This document shows, piece by piece, positions 44,538 to 54,481 of a stretch of DNA of 64,000 bases; position 1 is the first letter of the stretch; every line of letters starts with the position of its first letter. Origin of the DNA: Anomaloglossus baeobatrachus (taxonomy: Eukaryota; Chordata; Amphibia; Anura; Aromobatidae); contig NC_134354.1 in NCBI RefSeq assembly GCF_048569485.1, positions 455,406,307-455,470,306 of the forward strand, read 5' to 3'. Below the pieces are notes generated by a model. It was not told the origin of the DNA and searched no databases. It saw nothing but the letters and a program-made list of their open reading frames with translations. Both the position numbers and the translations under genes were made by a program.

Positions 44538-45992
44538 CCGTGGGTACGGAAAGTATTCAGACCCCTTTACATTTTTCACTCTTTGTTTCATTGCAGCCAT
44601 TTGGTAAGTTCAAAAAAGTTAATTTTTTTTATCATTAATGTACACTACATAATAAGGGAGCTCTCTTATTCCACACACCCCCTGGTGATAGGCTTCCTCT
44701 CAGTCCCGTTACCCATACTCTGTCTGCCTTAGTCCTGCCACTTCTAATTTCATGGGGGTTTCCTTCCCCTTAATCATTGGTCACTGATTCTGCATACCTA
44801 TTTTGACCATTGCAGGCCCTACCATACCATTGTGACTCCTCCATAGCACACTACCTGTGAGCTCCAGTCCTCCCACACTAATACAGTTTGTATACTGAAA
44901 GGAATTCTCTTCTTTCTTATCAATTTTTACCTATACCTTGGTGCCCCATCAATTCTCTATATAAGGACGTGACATACCTACCTTCATCTTACACGTGTTT
45001 ATAGGATTGTATTTCCAATGCCTACCATATGTATCATTGTGTCCCTGATGAAGGCTCTTCTATGAGCCAAAGCGTCGGACAGAACCGTTCTATGTGAATT
45101 GTCACATTTGTTTGTCACGTTTACAACTTTGAATAAATCACGAGCATACTACAAACCCATTGACTTACTAATTTTTTCCTGAACTGTGTGCAAGGGTTCT
45201 CTTTTTGTTTGAAATGATTTGGAAAGGCACACACCTGTCTATATTATACCTCACAGCTCACAGTGCATGTCAGACCAAATGAGAATCAGGAGGTCAAATG
45301 AACTGCCCAAGGAGCTCAGAGACAGGATTGTGGCAAGGCACAGATCTGGCCAAGGTTACAAAAGAAATTCTGCAGTACTCAAGGTTCCTAAGAGCACAGT
45401 GGCCTCCATAATCCTTAAATGGAAGAAGTTTGGGACCACCAGAACTCTGCCTAGACCTGGCTGTCCAGCCACAATGAGAAATCGTGGGAGAAGAGCCTTG
45501 GTGAGAGAGGTTAAGAAGAACCTCAAGATCACTGTGGCTGAGCTCCAGAGATGCAGTAAGGAGATGGGAGAATGTTCCACAAAGTCAACTATCACTGGAG
45601 AGACCTGAAAATTGCTGTCCACCAACGTTCACCATCCAAGCTGATGGAACTGGAGAGGATCTGCAAGGAAGAATGGCAGAGGATCCCCAAATACAGGTGT
45701 GAAAAACTCGTTGCATCATTCCCAAGAAGACTAATGGCTGTACTAGCTCAAAAGGGCGCTTCTACTTTAATACTGAGCAAAGAGTCTGAATACTTATGAC
45801 CATGTGATATTTCAGTTTTTCTTGTTTAATAAATTTGCAAAAAATTCTACATTTCTGTTTTTTTCTATCAAGATGGGGTGCAGAGTGTACATTAATGAGA
45901 AAAAAAATGAACTTTTTTGAATTTACCAAATGACTGCAATGAAACAAAGAGTGAAAAATGTAAAGGGGTCTGAATACTTTCCGTACCCACTG
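44538..45992 (+). mobile_element. Tc1-H: internally deleted Tc1 with foreign insert
   Basis: Begins CCGTGGGTACGGAAAGTATT and ends CTTTCCGTACCCACTG, flanked by TA. Family of Tc1-B. Transposase remnants: MRIRRSNELPKELRDR, VPKSTVASIILKWKKF, then a jump from KSTITG (45598) directly to a C-terminal RDLKIAVHQRSPSKLMELER, deleting the DDE core. Near 44647-45209 about 560 bp of another repeat replaces some 210 bp of Tc1 sequence. Confidence 0.9.
45041..45080 (+). ncRNA. Hammerhead-ribozyme-like motif in an inserted repeat
   Basis: GTCC (45041-45044), the exact core CTGATGA (45045-45051), an extra A, stem GGCTC (45053-45057) with GAGCC (45064-45068), then AAAG, CGTC (45073-45076) and GGAC (45077-45080). 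GTCC and GGAC can pair as stem I. The GAAA box is changed to AAAG, and helix III is not formed within one copy, so a single unit is probably inactive. AATAAA follows at 45132-45137. Confidence 0.35.
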
Positions 45993-46300
45993 TATATGGA
46001 AGTGCTTTTTTAATGAGTGCTTTCACAAATGTAGATGACACTGCAGGTACTGTTAATGGAGGGTTTATTCAGGCTGATACAGTTTTAACCATATGTCAGT
46101 AATTATAAATGCTATGCTTGGAGTATATAGCCAATTTGCTTAGATTTCACAACATAAAAAAATTACTCACAAATGAATTTGTTCTGAGCAGATGAAAAGA
46201 CACTGTTCTTTTCTTTCTACACTCAACACCAACAGCAGAAAGCACTGAGCTCCTAGACCCCTGCGTGCTGCACACAGAGGACGGGCAGAAAGCTACATAA

Positions 46301-47039
46301 GGCTATGTGCGCACGTTGCGTCGGAGTACCTGCAGTTTATTCTGCACGTTTTCCTTCCCTTGGTTTTTGACCAAATGGCTTTTGACCATTTTTTAGCGTT
46401 AAAAACGCATGCGTTTTTACCGCGTTTTTAGTGCGTTTTTAGCGCTTTTTACCTGCGTTTTCACCTGCGTTTCTGCAGATGCGTTTTGGCGATCAAGACA
46501 CAGAGAAATAAAGTTGAATTAGTCAAAAAGAATGAAAAAAGAGAAAAAAAATATAAAATTAACTTTTAATAAAATTATATGGGAAATTATCAATTTTAAT
46601 GTAATAATAGTGGTTATGCACATTTTAACAGAAAAATAGCTAAAGTTTATTATTTTTTTACATTTAAATTTTCGGTTATTGTGTGTGTGTAAAGGAACAT
46701 TAGAACCCATTAATTTTTGACCAGAAAAGCAGGTAAAAAGCATGAAAAACGCAGGAATTGTGATTTTGGTTGCTTTTTGCCATTTCTCATTGACTCCAAT
46801 GTTAAGGAAACGCTGCAGAAATGGCAAAAACAACTGACATGCTGCTTCTTTTTCAGCATGGTTTTTGACCACAAATATGCAAATTAAACGCTGCAGAAAA
46901 AAAAGCAAAGTGCAGACAGGATTTCTGCTTTTCCCATAGACTTTGCTGGAAATCAAAAACGCATGCGTTTTTGCCCAAAAACGCTGCTGTCAAAAACGCT
47001 GCAGAAACGCGGTAAAAAACGCAACGTGCGAACATAGCC
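46301..47039. mobile_element. Harbinger-like MITE with TAA target duplication
   Basis: The ends GGCTATGTGCGCACGTTGCG and CGCAACGTGCGAACATAGCC are inverted counterparts flanked by TAA (46298-46300, 47040-47042). The interior is a series of GCGTTTTTA/AAAACGC repeats. No transposase. Confidence 0.85.
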
Positions 47040-47298
47040 TAACAGTTCCTTCTATGTCCCTGACATTTACTCGCTGCTCATATAAGCCAGATTTACAATA
47101 TATAGAACGTATATTATACTAAAATATTATTACTCACATAATTTATTAGTATGATACATACATGATATATACACTAACTAATGTAAGGTGCCTGGAGTGT
47201 GATAATAACCCAGTGGTTCTCAACCTGCAATCCACCATAGGATACATGTCACAGAAAAAAGCTCACGATGTCAGCCTGCTTAGCTGCTTGTAACCAAA

Positions 47299-47443
47299 AA
47301 TGCCTATAGTGATGAGTGAGCAGTATCATGCTTGGATGCTCGGTACTTATAACAAGCAGATCGATACTTGGATTAATGGGAACTTGAGCAGTTTTCCCGG
47401 AAGGTTACGAGGGCCAAGCATGGTCGTGCTCGCTCATCACTAA
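47299..47443. mobile_element. Small fold-back MITE
   Basis: Ends AGTGATGAGTGAGCA and GCTCGCTCATCACT mirror each other around 115 bp. The AGTGATGAGCG-type end is related to the AGAGATGAGTGAACC family. Confidence 0.65.
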
Positions 47444-47491
47444 TGCTTAACACAACTACCAGAGTGTGCAATGTGTACAGTTTTAGGACCT

Positions 47492-47830
47492 AAAGGCTAT
47501 GTGCACACGTTTAGTATTTGGCACAGAAATTTCTGCATCTGTTGGCAGGAAGAAGACAGCTACAAAAATATGCGTTTTTGCCGATTTTTTCATTCTTTTT
47601 TTTTTATATATGTTTGTGGTTAAGATTTTTCCCACTCATTAGTATGTACATTAAAAATGCTTAAAGAATTGACATGCTGTAGATTTATATTTCGCACCAA
47701 ATCTGCCAGGAGAAAATAAGCAACGTGTGCATGAGACTTCAGGTTTCTCATTCACTTTGCTGGTATCAGGAAATTGTGACAAATATGCACAGAAAGAAAC
47801 GCGACAAATCTGCAACATGTTCACAGGCCC
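47492..47830. mobile_element. Decayed MITE
   Basis: Begins AAAGGCTATGTGCACACGTT, like the end of the 46301 element, and contains GCAACGTGTGCATGAGAC inverted further on. The right end is unclear. Confidence 0.45.
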
Positions 47831-48093
47831 AAATGTGGGAAGCATGAGTCTCGTATTCGGACTATTGATATTGAAACCCATGATTGCTCGATGACATCAA
47901 AAGATATCAGTATTCTGATGGGGGAATAGAGCACGCTCGGAGGAGATGTTCCGTGTCCTTCAAGCAATCCTCTGAGAGCTGATGACTGGTAATGTCTGGA
48001 AGACTAAATCACTAAGTTTTTTTCTCAGCATATAGAAGAACACCGGGATTGCAATAAAGGTGATGTTTTCCCTGCTTCCTCTCTTTTTATTCT

Positions 48094-48332
48094 ACTTATA
48101 TAGCGCCATCATATTCAACAGCACTTTGCAAACATCGTCATCACTGTCCCCATTGGGACTCACAATGTGAATTTCCTATCAGTATGTCATGTGTTGGCGG
48201 AAACCAGAGGAAATACACGCAAACATGGAGGGAACATACAAGGTCTTTGCATATGATGTCCTTGGTGGGATTTAAACCCAGAACCCCTACTCTGCAAAGT
48301 GACAGTGCTAAAAACTGAGCCACCATGCCGCC
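48094..48332 (-). repeat. tRNA-derived SINE, reverse orientation
   Basis: Reading the minus strand: GGCATGGTGGCTCAG (box A), GGTTTAAATCC (box B, one change), then the CGTGTATTTCCTCTGGTTTC body and a tail ending GGCGCTATATAAG. More decayed than the copy at 572-831. Confidence 0.8.
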
Positions 48333-48467
48333 TCCTATGTTGCCAGAATACCGTAAGTGTCTGCCTCCACGTAGGTGACTGCTGTGTTCACATGTGCCTA
48401 TGTTAGGTTGTCATTGCTGCAAGTAAGTAGACCAGGATGCCAGGCAGTATCAGGACAGGACACAGTG

Positions 48468-49868
48468 GCGTATCGTCAATAGAGGCAGACCACGCCACTA
48501 CTACGGGGCCCGAGAGCTGGAGGGGCCCGATGCGGCTGCCCATGGTGTCTGCGTTTTCACTTTCATGCATCATGACCCCGAGCCATCACCAAGCAGCTGG
48601 GCTGGGTGCCGGCACTGTTTGTATAGCTGCAGGCTGGCCAACGCAGAGATGCAGACTAACCCACACTGCACACTGTGCGCGGCCTGTTTTGAAGTGGAGG
48701 AAGTGGCCAGGCAGTTTCTTCCTTTAATCAGAGAGCTGTCAGAGATGCCAGAACAGAGAGAACAGCCAATCATGGGAGGGGTCGGAGCTTGTTCAGTACA
48801 GCCGCAGGAAAATGAAATGATGAAAAGGAAAACATTGCTGGAGTGGAGCAGGAGTAGAGACCACAGAAAAGAGAGAAAAGCAAACAGAGCAGAAAAATCA
48901 GTGAGTGAGCAGCGGAGAACAGAAGGAATAGAAAGAAAAAGCAGAGGACAGGAGGAGCAGCCAGGAGGACTGACAGGAAGTGCATGCAAAAGGAAGGCTG
49001 GAGCCACTATCATCATCTCCCACAGCACAGGAGCAGGTGAGTATTATAATGTACAGATGTCTGCCTGTAACACTACAGAAAAACTGCTCTGTGCTGTGCC
49101 ATCAGTGTGTGTGTTTTGACCATGTTCTGTGCCATCAATGTGTGTGTGTTTTATCAGTATGTGTGTTTGCCCATGTGCTGTGCAATCAGTGTGTTTGTAT
49201 GTGTGTTTTATCAGTGTGTGTGTGTGTTTTGCCCATGTGCTGTGCCATCAGTTTGTGTGTGTGTGTTTTCCCATGTGCTGTGCCATCAGTTTGTGTGTTT
49301 GTTTTGCCCATGTGCTGTGCCATCAGTTTGTGTGTGTTTTGCCCATGTGCTGTGCCATCAGTGTGTGTGTGTGTATTATCCCTGTACTTTGCAGAGTTTT
49401 ACTATAGATCCCAAGGCTATGAAGAGGGTCATAATCGTTACCATTATATGGGGGAGACAGATGTGAAAATGTATATTGTGTGTGTGGTGAGGGGCACGAA
49501 GAAGGACATCCCTACTTTAGGCCAAGTTCACATATTGCAGATTTTTTGAGGATCAGGAACCCACTTTTCTTGGTGCAGTGGACTGTGCTCAGTAACAGGA
49601 CGGTGGTTATATTCAGACTCTATGTGGTAATATTTGGTCATGGAGTGGATGGCATTTTTTTGCAATGTATTATTGGCCTTGGTATGGTGGATGTTGTTCA
49701 ATAACACTATGTAGTAGTATGTGTTATTTCTGACTATAAGCCTCCCCCAGGAACATGTATGATGATTATTATGTTAATATTTTATTGTAATTTTTTTTTT
49801 TCAGGGGAGGGAGGGCCCATTCAGACTTTTGCTATGGGGTCCCATTATTTCTATGTACGCCCCTGACA
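48468..49868. mobile_element. Unnamed element with CAGTGGCGTA/TACGCCCCTG ends
   Basis: Begins CAGTGGCGTATCGTC and ends TATGTACGCCCCTGAC. Inside are GGGGCCCGAGAGCTGGAGGG, a purine-rich tract and a GT-rich minisatellite. The 184-codon frame at 48565-49119 has skewed composition, matches nothing I know and lies wholly inside the repeat. Confidence 0.5.
49107..49378. repeat. GT-rich minisatellite, unit about 35-40 bp
   Basis: Units GTGTGTGTTTTGCCCATGTG CTGTGCCATCAGT repeat about seven times with varying GT length. Cysteine-rich frames over it are artefacts. Confidence 0.9.
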
Positions 49869-50045
49869 AGACAAGTTGGAATCAGTAATGTGAGTATGCA
49901 TCTATACTGACCAAAAATATAAACACAACACTTTTGTTTTTGCTGTCATTTTTTATGTGCCAAACTAAGACTTTATCTATATACACAAAAGGCCTTTTTC
50001 TCTCAAGTATTGTTCACAAATTTGTCTGAATCTATGTTAGTAAGA

Positions 50046-50381
50046 AGAGATGAGTGAACCTAAGGTTCGGTGTTCGGATCAAAGACAGACTGTGCAAACA
50101 AAATAGAGTTGGAGTGGTTTAAGTTTGTAAACCACTTGCACTAACATCGCTGTGCTTGGGTACGCTCGGTGCTCATACGTTCGGTGCTCAGCCCAGTGCG
50201 AGCCGCTTGCAGTGTGTGAGCAGTTCAGACAGGGGTAACAACTGTGTGATCACATGTAGTGTGAGCCAAACAAAAAATGTAAAAACTCTGCAAACCCTCC
50301 CCTGGAAGTGTTCTGTTTATGGCTGGGTGCACGTCAAGTCCTGGTCCCAAATTGACCTTTATCTAAAGTCTGCTCATCTCT
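50046..50381. mobile_element. AGAGATGAG-type MITE nested in Tc1-I
   Basis: Ends AGAGATGAGTGAACC and GTCTGCTCATCTCT are inverted. The flanks TTAGTA and TTAGTG suggest a target duplication. The host sequence resumes at TAGTGAGTTCTTCTCC. Confidence 0.7.
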
Positions 50382-50484
50382 ATTAGTGAGTTCTTCTCCT
50401 TTGCCGAGATAATCCATCCACCTCACAGGTGTGGCATATCAAGATGCTGATTAGACATCATGATTATTGCATAGGTGTGGCTTA

Positions 50485-50869
50485 GGGTCCCGTTACATAT
50501 AGCGATATACCAGTGATCCGACCTGGCAGGGATCGCTGAAATGTCGCTACATGGTCGCTGTTAAGCTGTCAATCAGGCAGATCTCCACAGTGGTCAGCCA
50601 TCAGCTACCAGCGACCCGTGTAACGACTTCTCCCTGCACATTCAAAACCAGCGCTCGTTGGTCTCCCGCCGTCAAACACGCCGATGAGTGCTGCACAGTG
50701 GGAGACCAACGAGCAAAAAATAGTCCTGATCATTTTGTCACGATCAGCCACCTCACAGCAGGGGCCCGCTCGCTGCTGCTTTTCACACACAGCGATATTG
50801 CTGGCGAGGTCGCTGATACGTCACAAAACCTGTGACGTTTCAGTGATCTCGCTATGTGTGAAAAGGGCT
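50485..50869. mobile_element. Harbinger-like MITE (TTA) nested in Tc1-I
   Basis: Flanked by TTA at 50482-50484 and 50870-50872. Ends GGGTCCCGTTACATATAGCG and CGCTATGTGTGAAAAGGGC are imperfect mirrors. The interior mirrors CGTTGGTCTCCC with GGGAGACCAACG. Confidence 0.8.
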
Positions 50870-52104
50870 TTAGGTTTCCCACAATAAAAGGCCACTCTAA
50901 AATATGCAGTTTGTCGTGGAAACCCCTTTCCTGGGAGAACTAATTTAGGGTGAGATGCAAAGTGATCTCCAGATCTGCCAATGTTGGTCCAATTAATAGC
51001 GATGCATCGGAGACAAACACAAGAACACACAGTCAATGTCCGTGTACCAGGCTTTGTCTGAATCTCAGATGCCCAAACATTAGTTTATTAAAACCACAAA
51101 AGATAAGGGGACGGCTTAGTACATGAGCAAAAATGGAATGAAAGTTGGAAATAACAAAATCGTAAATCATGGATCCTGCTGAATTCCTTAAAACCAGATC
51201 TGTCCAGTTTTCTGGACCTTCAGTAACAAAGAAACTTTAGACAAAGGCCTCTTTAAAGAGACTACACCCAGTGCTATTGCTTTTATGAATAACACTTATA
51301 AAGCTAATACAAAAATACAAAATTATTAAACATATATAAATTGCTTAAATGATAATCAAAACTTAATATAAAATATTAACCATAACAAGTTTAATCACAC
51401 GACACAATGTCACAGATGTCATAAGTATTGAGGGAACGTGCAATTCTCATGCTGACTGCAGGAATGTCCACCAAAGCTGTTGCCCATTAATTGAATGTTC
51501 ATTTCTCTGCCATAATTAGTCTCCAAAAGCATCTCAGAATATTTGGCACTACATCCAACCGGTCTCACAACTGCAGACCATGTGAAACCACACCAGCACA
51601 GGACCTCCATATCCAGCATCTTCACCAAGATCATCTGAGATCTTCCACCCGGACAGCTGCTACATCAATCGGTTTGCATAACCAAAGAAAGCCTGCACAA
51701 ACTGTTAGAAATTCTCTCAGGGAAGCTCATCTGCATGTTAGTTGTCTTCATTAGGGTCTCCACCTGACTGCACTTTGTTGTTTTGACCGACTTGAGTTGG
51801 CAAATTCTCACATTTGATGGCACTTGGCACATTGCAGAGGGTTTCTCATCACGGATAAGTCCCGCTTTTCACTATACAGGACAGATGGGAGACTGGCTAA
51901 TAATGGTGGTCACACCAGATACTGACTGGTTTTCTGAACCAGCAGACCTCACCAATACTGTAAAACTGCTTATTTTAATGTTTCCTTTTATTGTGGCCAG
52001 CCTAAGGAACACCTTTGCAATAATCAAGCTGTCTAATCAGCATTTTGATATACCACACCTGTGAGGTGGATGGATTACCTCAGCAAAGGAGAAGTGCTCA
52101 CTAA

Positions 52105-52487
52105 GGGCTCATGCGTACGTAACTGCTGGTTCTTCTGCAGCGATTTGACAGCACATGTGCGCTTCAAATCGCTGCAGAAACACCGCATAATGAATGCAGT
52201 ATTTTTGTTAAAAAAAAGCCTATTTCCTGTGCTCTGGCTGCTGCCCCCACCATAGACAGAGTGGGAGCTGCATCTAGAATGCACAAATAATTGACATGCT
52301 GCTTTTGCGAACGCACGGATTTGGGTCAAAATTAGAGCACCCAAATCGCTGCGTTCATAAAAGCACCGTGCGCATGTGTCATGCACAATCTACATAGATT
52401 GTGCAGGGTACGCAGCACGCATGTATTTACGCTGCAGTGCAATATGCAGTGTAAATGCATCCTATTACGCAACATGTGCATGAGCCC
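52105..52487. mobile_element. Harbinger-like MITE (TAA) nested in Tc1-I
   Basis: Flanked by TAA at 52102-52104 and 52488-52490. Ends GGGCTCATGCGTACG and CATGTGCATGAGCCC are mirrored. The interior mirrors GCAGCGATTTGACAGCACAT with TGTGCGCTTCAAATCGCTGC. Confidence 0.85.
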
Positions 52488-53346
52488 TAACACAGATTAG
52501 GCTTTATGCCCACAGGACTTTTTTTCATGTTTTTTTCCTTGCTTTTTTTAACCTATAAAAAGCAAGGAAAATGCATCCCAGCAAAGTCTATTAGAATCGA
52601 GACGTGCTGTGCCCACAGTGCTTCTTTTTTCCTTGCTATTTTGTTGCTGAAAAAAAGAAGCGACATGTAAATTGTTTCTGCTTTTTTCCCCCTACCTCAA
52701 TACATAGGAAGCATGAAAAAAAAGCGTGAAAAGAAACATTAAAAAAAGCATGAGTGAAAAAAGCATGAAAATAAGCATTAAAAGAAGCACAAAAAGGCAG
52801 CTTTTTTATGTTGAAAAAAAAGCACTGTGGGCACATTTTTCATGCTTTTTTCCTTGCTTTTTTTTAACCAATAAAAAGACACGAAAATGCATCGCCGCAA
52901 AGTCTCTGAGAATCGAGACATGCTGTGCCCACAGTGTTTCTTTTTTCCTTACTTTTTTTGTTGCTGAAACAAGAAGCAACATGTCAATTGTTTCTGCTTT
53001 TTTCCTGCTTTTTTTCCCCTATCTCAATACATAAGAAGAAGCGTGAAAAGAAGCGTGAAAAAAGCATGAAAAAAAGCAAGAAAAAAAAGCATGAAAGCAT
53101 GAAAAGAAGCAAGAAAAAAAAGCATGAAATCATGAAAAGAAGCATGAAAAAGAAGCATGAAAGCATGAAAAGAAGCACAAAAAAGCAGCTTTTTTGTGTT
53201 GAAAAAAGCACTATTTTTCATGCTTTTTTCCTTGCTTTTTTTAACCAATAAAAATCAAAGAAAATGCATCCCAGCAAAGTCTATGAGAATCGAAATGTAC
53301 TGTGCCCACAGTGCTTCTTTTTTTCTTACTTTTTTTGTTGCTGATG

Positions 53347-54479
53347 TGTACCGCCCCGTGCTCGGCAGCCGAGCCGCTCGGATCCGGACCTTCAGTGGGT
53401 GGCTCGAGGGTCTCCGGACCCGGGGGTCTCGCGGTCACTTCAACTGAAAGGGGGGTTGCGGTTTGGGGACGTAGGTGTATGGCCGTAGCCGTGTTAAGTT
53501 CATGACGCCACGCACGGGATGTGGTGAAGGTGGGCACCACCGCTGCAGTTACGGGGCACCTGGGGGAGATGTTTGGCAGCAAGTTGTTAACCCCTCCGTG
53601 GGCAGGGATGGTGGCCCCGGGACCCGTTGGGGGTGTTTGGCGGTGCAGGGAGATGGGCAACCGGAGGGTGCTGATGTACTCACTATTATTAAACACACGA
53701 GTCTCTGGTAAACCAAGGTGATGGTAGTCGGTGCTCGCAGCCGGCTGCAGTCTGGTCCCCTACCCAGCTGGTGGTCTCTGTCTTTCTCCCGCACCTGTGT
53801 TGGATGGTGAATTGTCTGTGCTTGCAACTTCAGGAGTCCGCTCCCGGCTTATTGTTGCCTAAGGAGCCCTTTGCCCACAGACGCTGGCCCGTGGGATCTC
53901 TGAGCCATGGCGGTGGCCGTTTAGCCCCCTCGTTGGGCTGTTGCTTTCAGTCGGGACTTTGGGTGGGACAGGACCTCTAGCCCTGGCCGCAATAAGAAAA
54001 TTAGCTAGCCCCCAGTAGCTTTTGGATCTAGCTTCAGGGTCTGAGTACCCCCCTTTGTGCTCCGGTTTTTGAGTCGGTACCGGTGGGCTACAACCCTGTC
54101 CCGGTCCACCTCGGTTCCACCGAGCCGTCTTCCCGGCTCCTGCAGACGGAGACTGCCATCTGCCTCCTAGCCAAAGGTACCAGGGCTCCTACCCTGGCAC
54201 CTGCTCAAATCGGTATTCGCCTCTGCTGGAGCTGCACACAGCTCCAGCCCACACACCTCTCCAACTTGAACTCTCAACCTTAATTGGCTATTTTCCTGCC
54301 CCAGGCTGTCTGAGACTCCTCAGTGGGCGTCTTCCAACCGCCTGGTTCCGCCCCCTCGTGTATCCATCAAGCCCTGAGGGGATGACTAGGGTTTTAATGT
54401 TTGGCTGTATGTTACATATGAGGGACAGGTGTAATGCGGGGCCCTATTTGTGACTACCTGGCCCAGCCAGGGCGTCACA
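53347..54479 (-). mobile_element. Solo LTR, type II, copy 1
   Basis: On the minus strand it starts TGTGACGCCCTGGCTGGGCC and ends GGGGCGGTACA. Target duplication GATG at 53343-53346 and 54480-54483. About 1.13 kb, no internal region. The duplicated site spans the junction between the hairpin repeat and the type I LTR, so it inserted after both. The start resembles that of the full LTR element at 35175. Confidence 0.85.
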
Positions 54480-54481
54480 GA

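Larger units (their letters stand above)
44100..46016. mobile_element. MITE family W, host of Tc1-H
   Basis: The left end CTTTTAAAGACACACTCCCA is roughly mirrored after Tc1-H by ATGGAAGTGCTTTTTTAA. The interior mirrors ATATACTCACCTACCGCTG with GCGGTGGTAGGTGAGTATAT. The fragment at 14150-14317, next to Tc1-B, is the same family. Confidence 0.65.
49907..52498 (+). mobile_element. Tc1-I: Tc1-like transposon with internal deletion and three nested MITEs
   Basis: The left end CTGACCAAAAATATAAACAC after TA, and the mirrored inner arms TTTGCCGAGATAATCCATCC and GGATGGATTACCTCAGCAAA, mark a widespread vertebrate Tc1-like family. Transposase remnants on the plus strand at about 51430-51950 cover the DNA-binding part (HLQDLHIQHLHQ-like) and jump from the ACAGGACAGATGGGAG region straight to the 3' end, removing the catalytic core. 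MITEs sit at 50046-50381, 50485-50869 and 52105-52487. The right terminus is lost. Confidence 0.8.

Noticed and set aside
48565-49119. 184-codon frame as a host gene
   Set aside because: It lies inside an inverted-end element, has skewed Glu/Arg/Lys content and runs into a GT minisatellite.
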